A DNA stretch of 62,151 bases, taken from positions 1 to 62,151 of the IMG/VR virus record IMGVR_UViG_3300042458_000246, one strand, 5' to 3'. A program made the translations under genes and the position numbers. Positions 14,949 through 22,823 of the stretch are shown here, one piece after another (the stretch's first letter is position 1; every line of letters begins with the position of its first letter). A model generated the notes under the pieces. That model made no database searches, was not told the DNA's origin, and worked only from the letters and a program-made list of their open reading frames with translations. The stretch comes from a virus.

Positions 14949-15110
14949 ATGAAAAAGTATGTTGTAACTTGCTGTTTTGAAATCAACTATGAACCTGAAA
15001 CAATGGCTGATATTGATACTATCATCCGAGAGATGGTCAGGGAAGATTACCTTGACATCTACAATGGTGAAATGTTTTATATAGTAGAAGCAGAGGAAAT
15101 CAATGACTAA
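14949..15110 (+). CDS. Small hypothetical acidic protein
   Basis: 53 residues, MKKYVVTCCFEINYEPETMA onward. CGGAG lies at good distance before the ATG; the stop overlaps the next start by 8 bases. First gene downstream of the promoter-like motif. Function unknown. Confidence 0.65.
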   Translation: MKKYVVTCCFEINYEPETMADIDTIIREMVREDYLDIYNGEMFYIVEAEEIND

Positions 15111-15615
15111 AGAAGCATTGAAGCTGGCGCTGGAGGCGTTGGAATACCACACAGCACAGACACGCCCTATAGAGCAAACTAATGAAGCCATCACCGCCAT
15201 AAAAGAAGCCTTAGCCAACGAAGCCCTCGAAAAGATGGCAGAGAACGCCAGAGAATTGGGGCGGGACTATGAGCCAGCACAAAAGCCTTGTGGTAATTGC
15301 AAAGGTTCTGGTTGGGTTACTCGTGACCCTGACATTGGCACAGACCAAGAATGCTTTGTTTGCGGTGGTTCTGGTGCGTACCCTAAAGAGCCAGAACAAG
15401 AGCCTGTAGCTTGGATGAACCAATTAGATGAAAACTTTTTTTCTAAACAAAAGGATACATTTACATATTCAATTCCTCTCTACACAGGACCACAGCGCAC
15501 ATGGGTTGGGCTGACGGATGAGGACTTTTTGGAAGCCTGTCAGATTGCAGAGCGAGGCAACTATCTTGTGGCATTTCAGCGCATACAAGCCAAACTCAAG
15601 GAAAAGAACACATGA
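15103..15615 (+). CDS. Modular phage protein with DnaJ-type zinc motifs
   Basis: 170 residues. KLALEALE...AITAIKEAL helices, then CGNCKGSGWV and CFVCGGSGAY, two CxxCxGxG motifs as in the DnaJ zinc domain, then EPVAWM, PLYTGPQRTWVGLTDEDFL. This mosaic is frequent in phages of Betaproteobacteria, from memory. The first third is visibly richer in G+C than neighbouring genes, suggesting recent acquisition. Function unknown. Confidence 0.7.
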   Translation: MTKEALKLALEALEYHTAQTRPIEQTNEAITAIKEALANEALEKMAENARELGRDYEPAQKPCGNCKGSGWVTRDPDIGTDQECFVCGGSGAYPKEPEQEPVAWMNQLDENFFSKQKDTFTYSIPLYTGPQRTWVGLTDEDFLEACQIAERGNYLVAFQRIQAKLKEKNT

Positions 15616-15890
15616 ACAGAGATAAAGCGTATACACTGTATACAACAGCTGAAGAATGTAATGAAGTTTCTCAGAACATTATGAAGGTACTGAGGTTTGG
15701 TCTTGATACAATTTATCCCAAAGATGGTAAAGAAAGTAATCGAGATAAACTTGAGGAAGAAATGGGTCAATTAATGTTTTGTCTTAATCACTTGATATCC
15801 GATCTGGATTTAAGTGAAGACAATATCATGAATGCCTATAACGAGAAAGCTAATACATGGTTAAAATGGAAAGCCTATTATGTTAATTGA
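15612..15890 (+). CDS. MazG-like nucleotide pyrophosphohydrolase-like protein
   Basis: 92 residues. AEECNEVSQNIMKVLRFGL and a second acidic helix LEEEMGQLMFCLN match the all-helical MazG-like fold in which ExxE and ExxD clusters bind magnesium and a nucleoside triphosphate. Would hydrolyse (d)NTPs or ppGpp-like nucleotides. Overlaps the previous stop by 4 bases. Confidence 0.65.
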   Translation: MNRDKAYTLYTTAEECNEVSQNIMKVLRFGLDTIYPKDGKESNRDKLEEEMGQLMFCLNHLISDLDLSEDNIMNAYNEKANTWLKWKAYYVN

Positions 15891-16041
15891 TACAGCACAA
15901 GAGGGTGTAGTACGAGTTACTATTGACTTCTTTACCCCACTAACAGATGAGCTTGAGTATAAGCTACACTATATTCTAGATAGTATAGCTGAACTTGAAT
16001 ATGACTATGACAGAGAGGTAGAACTTGAAATCGCAAAGTGA
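15880..16041 (+). CDS. Small hypothetical acidic protein
   Basis: 53 residues, MLIDTAQEGVVRVTIDFFTP onward. It bridges the MazG-like and deaminase genes, overlapping them by 11 and 17 bases in other frames. Unknown. Confidence 0.5.
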   Translation: MLIDTAQEGVVRVTIDFFTPLTDELEYKLHYILDSIAELEYDYDREVELEIAK

Positions 16042-16480
16042 CTGGGATCTGTTCTATATGCGTATTGCTAACCTGATTTCTCAGCAATCATACGCAGAAG
16101 ATCGTAAAGTAGGTGCTATCATTGTCAAAGATGATAACATCATTTCATTCTCATACAACGGTACACCACGAGGAACTAACAATGATACCCAAGTATACGA
16201 GGTTCTCCATGCAGAAACTCAGGCAATTGCCAAGGTTTCCCGTTCTAATCAATCTACTCTGGGTGCTACTCTGTATAGCACTCTTTCCCCTTGTATTGAT
16301 TGCGCTAAGCTTATATACGCTGTTGGGATTCATCGAGTGGTTTTTAGAGACAATTATAAATGCTCTAGAGGGACTGAGTTCTTAACTAATCAAGGTGTTA
16401 TAATTAATAACACACAACTACATGAAGCATTCATTGATCCAATGTTGCTGATTAACACAGGACTATATAATAATGACTGA
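16025..16480 (+). CDS. Deoxycytidylate deaminase
   Basis: 151 residues. Converts dCMP to dUMP for dTTP supply. Zinc and catalytic residues: His62-Ala-Glu64 and Cys90-x2-Cys93 (PCIDCAK). The start is TTG 16025, chosen because GAGAGGT lies 7 bases upstream and the conserved N-terminal W-D-L-F-Y-M segment would be lost by starting at the first ATG (residue 12). Works with the ribonucleotide reductase downstream. Phage thymidylate synthase was not found here. Confidence 0.9.
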   Translation: MKSQSDWDLFYMRIANLISQQSYAEDRKVGAIIVKDDNIISFSYNGTPRGTNNDTQVYEVLHAETQAIAKVSRSNQSTLGATLYSTLSPCIDCAKLIYAVGIHRVVFRDNYKCSRGTEFLTNQGVIINNTQLHEAFIDPMLLINTGLYNND

Positions 16481-16673
16481 AACAACAGCATTACTTGCTA
16501 TTAGTTTAGTAGCTTTAGGTGCGTATAACTGGCACCTCCATACAATCATTCAAGGGCTTAACGATCAAATTGATAACTTCCTTGAGATGGTCATGGAGAT
16601 GGCTAAAGAACTACAAGAACTTGGGTCACCTAATGCAAAGGTAGTTGATGACAAAATCAAAGAAAACCTATGA
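16473..16673 (+). CDS. Small membrane-anchored coiled-coil protein
   Basis: 66 residues: an N-terminal span (TALLAISLVALGAYNWHL) then a coiled-coil-like helix (LNDQIDNFLEMVMEMAKEL). Overlaps the deaminase gene by 8 bases. Spanin- or anchor-like architecture, but role unknown. Confidence 0.6.
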   Translation: MTETTALLAISLVALGAYNWHLHTIIQGLNDQIDNFLEMVMEMAKELQELGSPNAKVVDDKIKENL

Positions 16674-17145
16674 TAGACCTAAGAATATCCGTGTGACAGT
16701 AGCTTGTCTACCTGATGCTGAAAAAGATGTAAGGCAAATGTTCTTCGATTGCCTTAATGATTACAGCAAACGTTTCAAGGTACCTATCACGGATAAAAAG
16801 TTTGTAGTGCATATCTGCTTAATTGAATATGAAGAAAACTGTAATGAACAAGGATTAACCATATACAATGATGTAGATAGACGTATTCTTATTCAGTTAA
16901 GAGACCCACTACTAAACGAATGGGGTCCAAACCACTATGTCATGGATAAGTTTATTAACATTCTTGCCCATGAAATTGTACATGCATGTCAGTACCTATG
17001 CAATCGTAAGATACCTAAGTTTAATAAACTAAGTTACGATAAAAAAGATTTAAGAGAGCAATACTTCTTTGATCCCTCAGAAATGGAGGCTCGAATGTTA
17101 GAGGCTCCATACACATCATTCTACGGGGGTATTCTTAATGAATAA
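16648..17145 (+). CDS. Putative HExxH metallopeptidase
   Basis: 165 residues from ATG 16648 (AAAGG upstream). His108-Glu-Ile-Val-His112 in ILAHEIVHACQYL is a zincin motif, followed about 33 residues later by FDPSEMEARML, whose Glu could be the third zinc ligand. SprT- or ImmA-like peptidases have this form. Cytoplasmic, as no signal peptide is seen. The target is unknown; a role in switching off a host factor is a guess. Confidence 0.6.
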   Translation: MTKSKKTYDRPKNIRVTVACLPDAEKDVRQMFFDCLNDYSKRFKVPITDKKFVVHICLIEYEENCNEQGLTIYNDVDRRILIQLRDPLLNEWGPNHYVMDKFINILAHEIVHACQYLCNRKIPKFNKLSYDKKDLREQYFFDPSEMEARMLEAPYTSFYGGILNE

Positions 17146-17404
17146 AGAAGATATTATTCGCATGGCACAAGAGGCACAAATGCCTTTTTATTGGCGCACT
17201 GGTGAAATTACTTATCTAGACAAGCTTGAACGCTTTGCCGCCCTTGTCGCTTCTGCCGAGCGTGAGGCGTGTGAAGCCCTGCATGACCACGAAGATGTGC
17301 AAGCGCCTGTTGGCAACAGTTCATGGGGTGAGGCGTATCAAGAAGGTTGGGGTCAAGGTACAGCCGCATATCGTGATGCCATCCAAGCGAGGGAACAAGC
17401 ATGA
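17138..17404 (+). CDS. Conserved phage protein, paralogue of next gene
   Basis: 88 residues; MNKEDIIRMAQEAQ at the start, ALVASAEREACEAL in the middle, and AYRDAIQAREQ at the end, a pattern frequent in Gram-negative phages. It is plainly richer in G+C than its tandem neighbour, which shares the same start and end pattern. Function unknown. Confidence 0.65.
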   Translation: MNKEDIIRMAQEAQMPFYWRTGEITYLDKLERFAALVASAEREACEALHDHEDVQAPVGNSSWGEAYQEGWGQGTAAYRDAIQAREQA

Positions 17405-17643
17405 ACAGAGAAGACATCATTAGTAAAGCTAAACAAGAAGATGAGATTGAACTAATTGACTTTGTTAAGCTAGCTATACTAGAAGAACGTGCAGCATGTT
17501 TAAAAGCAGTTGAACATTCATTAACACATCACTTTATTTGGTATCCTAAAGGCTATTCAATTAATGCTAACAAAATAAGTGATATCTACAAACACCAACA
17601 TGATCGTTGTGTTGATGCTATTAAAGCAAGAGGACAAGTATAA
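17401..17643 (+). CDS. Conserved phage protein, paralogue of previous gene
   Basis: 80 residues; MNREDIISKAKQED, ILEERAACLKAVEH and CVDAIKARGQV mirror the preceding protein, but codons are A+T-rich like the rest of the genome. Four-base overlap with the preceding gene. Confidence 0.65.
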   Translation: MNREDIISKAKQEDEIELIDFVKLAILEERAACLKAVEHSLTHHFIWYPKGYSINANKISDIYKHQHDRCVDAIKARGQV

Positions 17644-17879
17644 TGTTTAAAATGACTTGTAGTTATTGTAGTGAAATGTATTATATAGGTGAAGGATGTG
17701 AATGTTGGAAACAAAACGTTAAGACATATGCCTTTCATAAAACACCTTTACCTGTTGGTTATTGGATACTATATGCAGAAGTCACACCAAGTGTATCGTT
17801 TTCTATGTATCACAAACCTACAGATGAACAAATTAAAAACACTGAGAAACTACTTGGTTGGACATGGAGAGATGCATGA
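17643..17879 (+). CDS. Small zinc-binding-type protein
   Basis: 78 residues; CSYCSEMYYIGEGCECW near the N-terminus gives a possible four-Cys zinc site, then an aromatic-rich part ending GWTWRDA. Overlaps the previous stop by 1 base. Unknown. Confidence 0.6.
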   Translation: MFKMTCSYCSEMYYIGEGCECWKQNVKTYAFHKTPLPVGYWILYAEVTPSVSFSMYHKPTDEQIKNTEKLLGWTWRDA

Positions 17880-18073
17880 CTGATGATATATTTCTTGGTT
17901 CATATGAAATGTGGGTAATCACTTGCCCAAAGCATGGTGAACATAAACATGTAATTTATAGTAGCATTAAAGGTTATGAAGGTCAGTGGTGTCAACTCTG
18001 TTGGATTGAAATGCTTGGTGATCCTTTACCAGCAGTGTTAAAGAATGTACCTTATGAGGACAATAATGAATAA
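17876..18073 (+). CDS. Small zinc-binding-type protein
   Basis: 65 residues from ATG 17876, which overlaps the previous stop (ATGA). TCPKHGEH and CQLCW supply possible zinc ligands. It overlaps the DNA polymerase start by 8 bases. Function unknown. Confidence 0.6.
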   Translation: MTDDIFLGSYEMWVITCPKHGEHKHVIYSSIKGYEGQWCQLCWIEMLGDPLPAVLKNVPYEDNNE

Positions 18074-19913
18074 ACTACGTCTATGTGTAGACATTGAGAC
18101 TAATGGTTTCATTCCAGATGTAAATAAGATTTGGTGTCTTGTTGCTGTTGATTCAGACAACGGAAATGTTTACTCATTCTCAGACTATGACGATGAGCTA
18201 CCAAGCTTATCTGAAGGTCTTGACTTCATATCCAAGGCTGATATTGTCTTTGGTCATAACATTATTGGCTATGACTTAGTAGTACTAGACTATATACTTG
18301 GATTCAAACTACCTGAGACAGTTAAGGTAGTAGACACATGGATCTTATCCCAACTAAACCAGTATAAGCGTGAGCATAAACATGGTCTAGAGGGATGGGG
18401 TGCTAAACTAAACTATCCTAAGCTTGACTTCACTGAGTTTAATAACTACAGTAAAGAAATGCTTACATACTGTATCCGAGATGTTGAACTCAATGTTAAG
18501 GTATACAAGGTACTCGCTGAAGAAGCTACTAACTTGATTCGTAAATACCCATTGTACAAAAAAGGTATTGAGGTTGAGACTGAGTTTGCTAAAATCGAAG
18601 CTGACATCAGAGCTAAAGGCTGGATGTTTGATATGGCTAAAGCTCAGACACTGCTAACAGAGATTAACAACAAGTTAGATGCTATTGAGATGGTACTTGA
18701 ACCTAAGATCGGAATGAGGTGTATCAAGACAGATGGAAAAGACGAATTCAAAGAACCCGCATGGCGAAAAGACGGGTGCTATACAGTCGCCACTGTTAAA
18801 CACTTTAATCTACCGCAAGAGTCGGGAAGAACTGAAAGACCTATTGAAGGAGCCTACTGTAGAATCTCCTTTGAACAAGGTAAAGTCGGATCAATCGAAG
18901 TCGTAAAGGACTGGTTGTATTCTATTGGATGGGTACCTGACGAATGGAACGTAGAGAAAATCAATGGTAAGTTTGTTAACAAGTCACCTAAGATTACCGA
19001 ATCTTCTCTTGAGAAGCTTGGTCCTGATGCTATGCTTGTCAGTGAATACTATACTATTAGGAGCCGTAAAGGTATCCTTGAGGGTTGGATCAATGAAGTT
19101 AGAAACAGTAAAGACAATCGTTTACATGGTCGCATGTGGACTATTGGTACACCTACTTTTAGGTGTCGCCATGAAGTTGTTGCTAATCTCCCTTCTGTTG
19201 ACTCTGTATATGGGAAAGAGATGCGAGGACTTCTTGTATCCGAACCCGGAACAACCATTGTCGGTGCTGACTCGGCTGGAAATCAGATGCGTGGTCTTTG
19301 CCACTACATACGTAACGATGAATTTACTAATGAGGTAATCAATGGAGATGTTCACCAGCGAAATGCAGATGCTCTTGGAACTAGCCGCAAGCTTGCTAAG
19401 CCTTTTCTTTATGCTTTCCTGTTCGGGGGTGGTGATGGTAAGCTTGGTCTCATACTTACGGGTAAGACGGATGCGAAGACGGGTAGAACTGCTAAAGAAA
19501 AGTTTGAGAATTCAATCCCAGGATTAAAAGAACTTAAGGATAATCTATCAAGTCTATTTGATAAAACATCTAATACATTTGGTAAGGATAAAGCCTTCAT
19601 CAGAGGTATCGATGGTCGTATGGTATTCGTAAGCTCTCAGCATCAGGTACTTAACTACCTATTACAGACTGCTGAAGGTGTCAGCTGCAAGGCGGCAGCA
19701 GTATATCTCAGAGACAAACTAAAAGAACGTAACATCCCACACTACTTTGTTCTACATTATCATGATGAAGTTGCTGTTGTAACTAAAGATGAGTATGCAG
19801 AAGAAGTAACAGAGCTATCTATCGAAGCATTCACTGAAGCCCCTAAGTGGTTTGGTATCGAGTGCATGGGTGGTGACGCACATACAGGTAAAACATATGC
19901 AGAGGTACACTGA
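18066..19913 (+). CDS. Family A DNA polymerase (T7 gp5-like)
   Basis: 615 residues from ATG 18066 (GAGG upstream). Replicates the phage genome. 3'-5' exonuclease motifs: VDIETNG near the start, HNIIGYDLVVLD, and YCIRDVE. Polymerase motifs: GADSAGNQ (A), RKLAKPFLYAFLFGGG (B, O-helix with Tyr at the position equivalent to T7 Tyr526), and HYHDEVAV (C). T7's enzyme uses host thioredoxin as clamp; a phage thioredoxin-like gene occurs at 26989, but whether it binds this polymerase is unknown. Confidence 0.95.
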   Translation: MNKLRLCVDIETNGFIPDVNKIWCLVAVDSDNGNVYSFSDYDDELPSLSEGLDFISKADIVFGHNIIGYDLVVLDYILGFKLPETVKVVDTWILSQLNQYKREHKHGLEGWGAKLNYPKLDFTEFNNYSKEMLTYCIRDVELNVKVYKVLAEEATNLIRKYPLYKKGIEVETEFAKIEADIRAKGWMFDMAKAQTLLTEINNKLDAIEMVLEPKIGMRCIKTDGKDEFKEPAWRKDGCYTVATVKHFNLPQESGRTERPIEGAYCRISFEQGKVGSIEVVKDWLYSIGWVPDEWNVEKINGKFVNKSPKITESSLEKLGPDAMLVSEYYTIRSRKGILEGWINEVRNSKDNRLHGRMWTIGTPTFRCRHEVVANLPSVDSVYGKEMRGLLVSEPGTTIVGADSAGNQMRGLCHYIRNDEFTNEVINGDVHQRNADALGTSRKLAKPFLYAFLFGGGDGKLGLILTGKTDAKTGRTAKEKFENSIPGLKELKDNLSSLFDKTSNTFGKDKAFIRGIDGRMVFVSSQHQVLNYLLQTAEGVSCKAAAVYLRDKLKERNIPHYFVLHYHDEVAVVTKDEYAEEVTELSIEAFTEAPKWFGIECMGGDAHTGKTYAEVH

Positions 19914-20761
19914 TGATTGAATCAGAAGATCAATTTGACATAGCAATTATTGATGCAGATAGTATTCTGTATCAGATTGCTTACATGCAACCATCTCCAG
20001 CGTTATGTCGTAAAGCTCTTGACGATAAGTTAAAAGAGATTATGACTAACACCGGAGCTATTGCTGGTGCTGTCTTTATTAAAGGTAAAGATAACTTTAG
20101 GTATCAAGTAGATGCCGCCTATAAAGGTAATAGAAAAGATAATATAGAACCTGAAGTTAAGGATCGTATTGAAGACCTATATGAGTATTGTAAAGAGTTT
20201 AGTATACAGTCAGATGGTGGTGAAGCAGATGATTACTGTGGTATTGCCGCTGACTTAGCAGTAGGAGACAACAAACGTTATGTTGTATGCCATATAGATA
20301 AAGACTTAGACTGTATTCCTGGGTGGCACTATAACTTTCGTAAGGATACAATGTACTACGTTGAACCAGAAGAAGGTTATCGATTCCTTATGATGCAAAT
20401 CTTAACAGGAGATGCAACAGATAATATCCAAGGCTTAAGAGGTGTTGGACCAAAGACAGCTGAGAAGTTAATCAATGGTGTACCTAATACCCACTTGTGG
20501 TCAAGGGTTATTGACATCTGGAAAGAAAAATGTGGTGATAATTGGGAACCTTTCTTTTTGAAATGTGCTAACTGCATATACATCAGAGAGAGTGATGAGG
20601 ACCTTAAGCCACTATCATTTGAAGAACTAAAGGAAAGATTATCATGGAAGATTACGGACATTGGATTGCCCTTACAGAGCGACCAGCCAACGCCTTCGGA
20701 TTCATCTATGCCGTCTTCGGACCAACTGGAAGACAATACATCGGAAGAAAGCAACTCATAA
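19913..20761 (+). CDS. 5'-3' exonuclease (T7 gp6 / FEN-like)
   Basis: 282 residues. Removes RNA primers and degrades DNA from 5' ends. Metal-binding acids are visible: DADSILYQ, GGEADDYCG, DKDLD, GDATDNI, followed by the helix-hairpin-helix GVGPKTAEK and the YKGNR helical-arch motif. TGATG overlap with the polymerase gene. From about residue 244 the Ser/Asp/Glu-rich tail is read through the start of the GIY-YIG gene in another frame, suggesting that the original C-terminus was replaced. Confidence 0.9.
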   Translation: MIESEDQFDIAIIDADSILYQIAYMQPSPALCRKALDDKLKEIMTNTGAIAGAVFIKGKDNFRYQVDAAYKGNRKDNIEPEVKDRIEDLYEYCKEFSIQSDGGEADDYCGIAADLAVGDNKRYVVCHIDKDLDCIPGWHYNFRKDTMYYVEPEEGYRFLMMQILTGDATDNIQGLRGVGPKTAEKLINGVPNTHLWSRVIDIWKEKCGDNWEPFFLKCANCIYIRESDEDLKPLSFEELKERLSWKITDIGLPLQSDQPTPSDSSMPSSDQLEDNTSEESNS

Positions 20762-21060
20762 GTGAAACATCTAGACTACCCGCAGGAGCTAAGCGCAGAG
20801 TTAAGACTCGAAGAGAGTCTGATTGGAGAGTTTACAGATCCTCTTGTAGAGAACTACTTGATGATCTTGAACTCTATGGACCTGAAACATTTACTTTTGT
20901 TATCTATGACTGGGTATACGGAAAAGGAATGCTTACGTATAGGGAGGCTCAGGAGCAGTGGCAATGTGAAGTCCTTTCAAGAAATGAAACTCCTGATGGA
21001 GAACGTATCTGGTATAACGGAAACATCGGGGCAGTAAAGTTTTTAAAACCTAAATCATGA
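20644..21060 (+). CDS. GIY-YIG endonuclease (SegE-like)
   Basis: 138 residues. FIYAVFGPTGRQYIGRKQL (residues 20-38) is the GIY-YIG core, followed by a basic segment (KRRVKTRRESDW) and YNGNIGAVKF, as in SegE-like homing enzymes. It starts 118 bases inside the exonuclease gene in another frame. Probable free-standing homing endonuclease. Confidence 0.85.
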   Translation: MEDYGHWIALTERPANAFGFIYAVFGPTGRQYIGRKQLISETSRLPAGAKRRVKTRRESDWRVYRSSCRELLDDLELYGPETFTFVIYDWVYGKGMLTYREAQEQWQCEVLSRNETPDGERIWYNGNIGAVKFLKPKS

Positions 21061-21215
21061 ATAAGAATAAGCCTATTAAACCACTTGAAAAAGAAATCCC
21101 TTCATTAAAAGAAGATTTCAAAAATCAATTCAAACGTAAGAAAGAAACTCAACAAGAAGCTAAAGATCGCAGAGAACGTATTAGAGAGTATAAAGACAAC
21201 AGAGACTGGAACTAA
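21057..21215 (+). CDS. Small highly charged protein
   Basis: 52 residues, almost all Lys, Arg, Glu, Asp, Asn and Gln (e.g. KRKKETQQEAKDRRERIREY). Overlaps the GIY-YIG stop by 4 bases (ATGA). A single charged helix; possible nucleic-acid binding. Unknown. Confidence 0.55.
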   Translation: MNKNKPIKPLEKEIPSLKEDFKNQFKRKKETQQEAKDRRERIREYKDNRDWN

Positions 21216-21218
21216 TAT

Positions 21219-22823
21219 ATGTCAAGGTGGATTCATACCGCTTGTCCTAAGTGCAGCTCATCAGATGCTTTTTCTTATAAAGAAGATGATGAGTTTGGCT
21301 ATTGCTTTTCGTGTTGTAAATCAGCACCAACAGACCCTAACTTTAAACCAACAGTTTACCACAAAGAAAACTACGATATGCACACAATAGAGGAGATCAG
21401 AGAGTATGACACAAGAGGATTCCAAGAAAGAGGTATCACCAAACCCGTATCAGCTCACTACGGTGTTAAGGTTTCGTATGCTGAGGATGGTACTATCAGT
21501 AGCCATTTTTATCCATATACTAAAGACAATGGTATTGTTGCCTATAAAGAGCGTAAACTACCTAAAACCTTTCTTATTCACGGTGAGTTTAAAGGTGTAC
21601 AGTTATTCGGTCAGAATGTTTCAACGGGTGGTAAGCGCATTATCATCACGGAAGGAGAACTAGACGCACTAGCTGTAGCTCAAGCCCAACATGATAAGTA
21701 TGGTAGGTTCTACCCAGTAGTAGCATTACCCTCTGCATCAGCCACATCAATGATCCTTGAACAACGTGAATGGTTACGTAACTTCGATGAAGTCGTATTG
21801 ATGTTCGATCAAGATGATGCAGGAAAGAAAGCTACAGATCAAGCCGCTAAGATCATTGGCTATGATAAGGTTAAGGTAGCATCATTACCTGAAAAAGATC
21901 CTTGTGATGTACTGATTAAGCATGGTTCAGCTATGCTAATGAACTGTATCTTTGATGCACGTACATTCAGTCCAGCAGGTGTTGTTAAAGGCGAGGCTAT
22001 CTGGGAACAATTCATGCGTAAGAAAGAAACTAATTCTTTGCCTTACCCTGAATGCTTGAAGACTCTCAACGACAAGCTACATGGTCTTCGCTTAGGTGAG
22101 ATTGTATTGTTCACATCAGGCACAGGCTCAGGTAAGAGTACAGTCATTAAAGAAATTGTACTTGAAATCTTAGCTAAGACAACTGATATGATCGGTATGG
22201 TATCACTCGAAGAATCCATTGGTGACTCTGCTGAGAAGTTTATTGGTATGCAGTTACGTAAGAACCTTACTACAAACAAAGTAACTGAAGAAGAAATGTA
22301 TGCAGCTCATCAACAAGTGTTTGGTGATGAACGCTTAGTACTGCTTGATCACCAAGGATCTGTAGGAGATGAGTCTCTTATAGACAAACTTGAACACTTA
22401 GCCCTGATGGGTTGTAAATATATCATCCTTGACCACATCACTATTGCTGTGTCTGAGGGTGCTAAGGGTCGTACAGGTAATGAAGCAGTTGACTCAGTCA
22501 TGAGTGATCTACTTAAGATTTGTAAGAAGCATAACGTCTGGTTAGGCGTTGTGTCTCACCTACGTAAGGGTGAAAAGCCTTTTGAAGAAGGTCACTTGCC
22601 AACCATTGATGACATCAAAGGCTCAGGCTCTATTAAACAAATCTCATTTGACATCATTGCTTTCTCACGCAACATGATTGCTGAGACAGAACAGATGCGT
22701 AACACAATTAAGCTTCGTGTATTGAAATCTCGATTCACGGGTATGACAGGTGACTGCGGTAATACTAGGTATGACGCTGACACTGGTCGCTTAATGCAAA
22801 CAACTTTTGTTGACTTTGAATAA
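21219..22823 (+). CDS. Primase-helicase (T7 gp4-like)
   Basis: 534 residues. Makes RNA primers and unwinds the fork as a hexamer. N-terminal zinc ribbon CPKC...CFSC (residues 9-32) reads the primer site; TOPRIM primase motifs ITEGELDALAVAQ and MFDQDDAGK follow; the RecA-like helicase shows Walker A SGTGSGKST, Walker B-like YIILDHI, and VVSHLRKGEKP (H4). Full length, slightly shorter than T7's 566. Directly followed by the RNA polymerase gene without a gap. Confidence 0.95.
   Translation: MSRWIHTACPKCSSSDAFSYKEDDEFGYCFSCCKSAPTDPNFKPTVYHKENYDMHTIEEIREYDTRGFQERGITKPVSAHYGVKVSYAEDGTISSHFYPYTKDNGIVAYKERKLPKTFLIHGEFKGVQLFGQNVSTGGKRIIITEGELDALAVAQAQHDKYGRFYPVVALPSASATSMILEQREWLRNFDEVVLMFDQDDAGKKATDQAAKIIGYDKVKVASLPEKDPCDVLIKHGSAMLMNCIFDARTFSPAGVVKGEAIWEQFMRKKETNSLPYPECLKTLNDKLHGLRLGEIVLFTSGTGSGKSTVIKEIVLEILAKTTDMIGMVSLEESIGDSAEKFIGMQLRKNLTTNKVTEEEMYAAHQQVFGDERLVLLDHQGSVGDESLIDKLEHLALMGCKYIILDHITIAVSEGAKGRTGNEAVDSVMSDLLKICKKHNVWLGVVSHLRKGEKPFEEGHLPTIDDIKGSGSIKQISFDIIAFSRNMIAETEQMRNTIKLRVLKSRFTGMTGDCGNTRYDADTGRLMQTTFVDFE

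Noticed and set aside
19052-19068. Minus-strand CGGCTCCTAATAGTATAG inside the DNA polymerase gene
   Set aside because: Lacks the GGTACC core and would transcribe antisense through plus-strand genes; probably chance.
18964-19600. Extra frames inside the DNA polymerase gene on both strands
   Set aside because: Composition follows the polymerase codons and no ribosome site precedes them.
20477-20494. Further promoter-like GGTGTACCTAATACC inside the exonuclease gene
   Set aside because: Matches the motif's right half only, has a base shift in the core, and no gene starts nearby.
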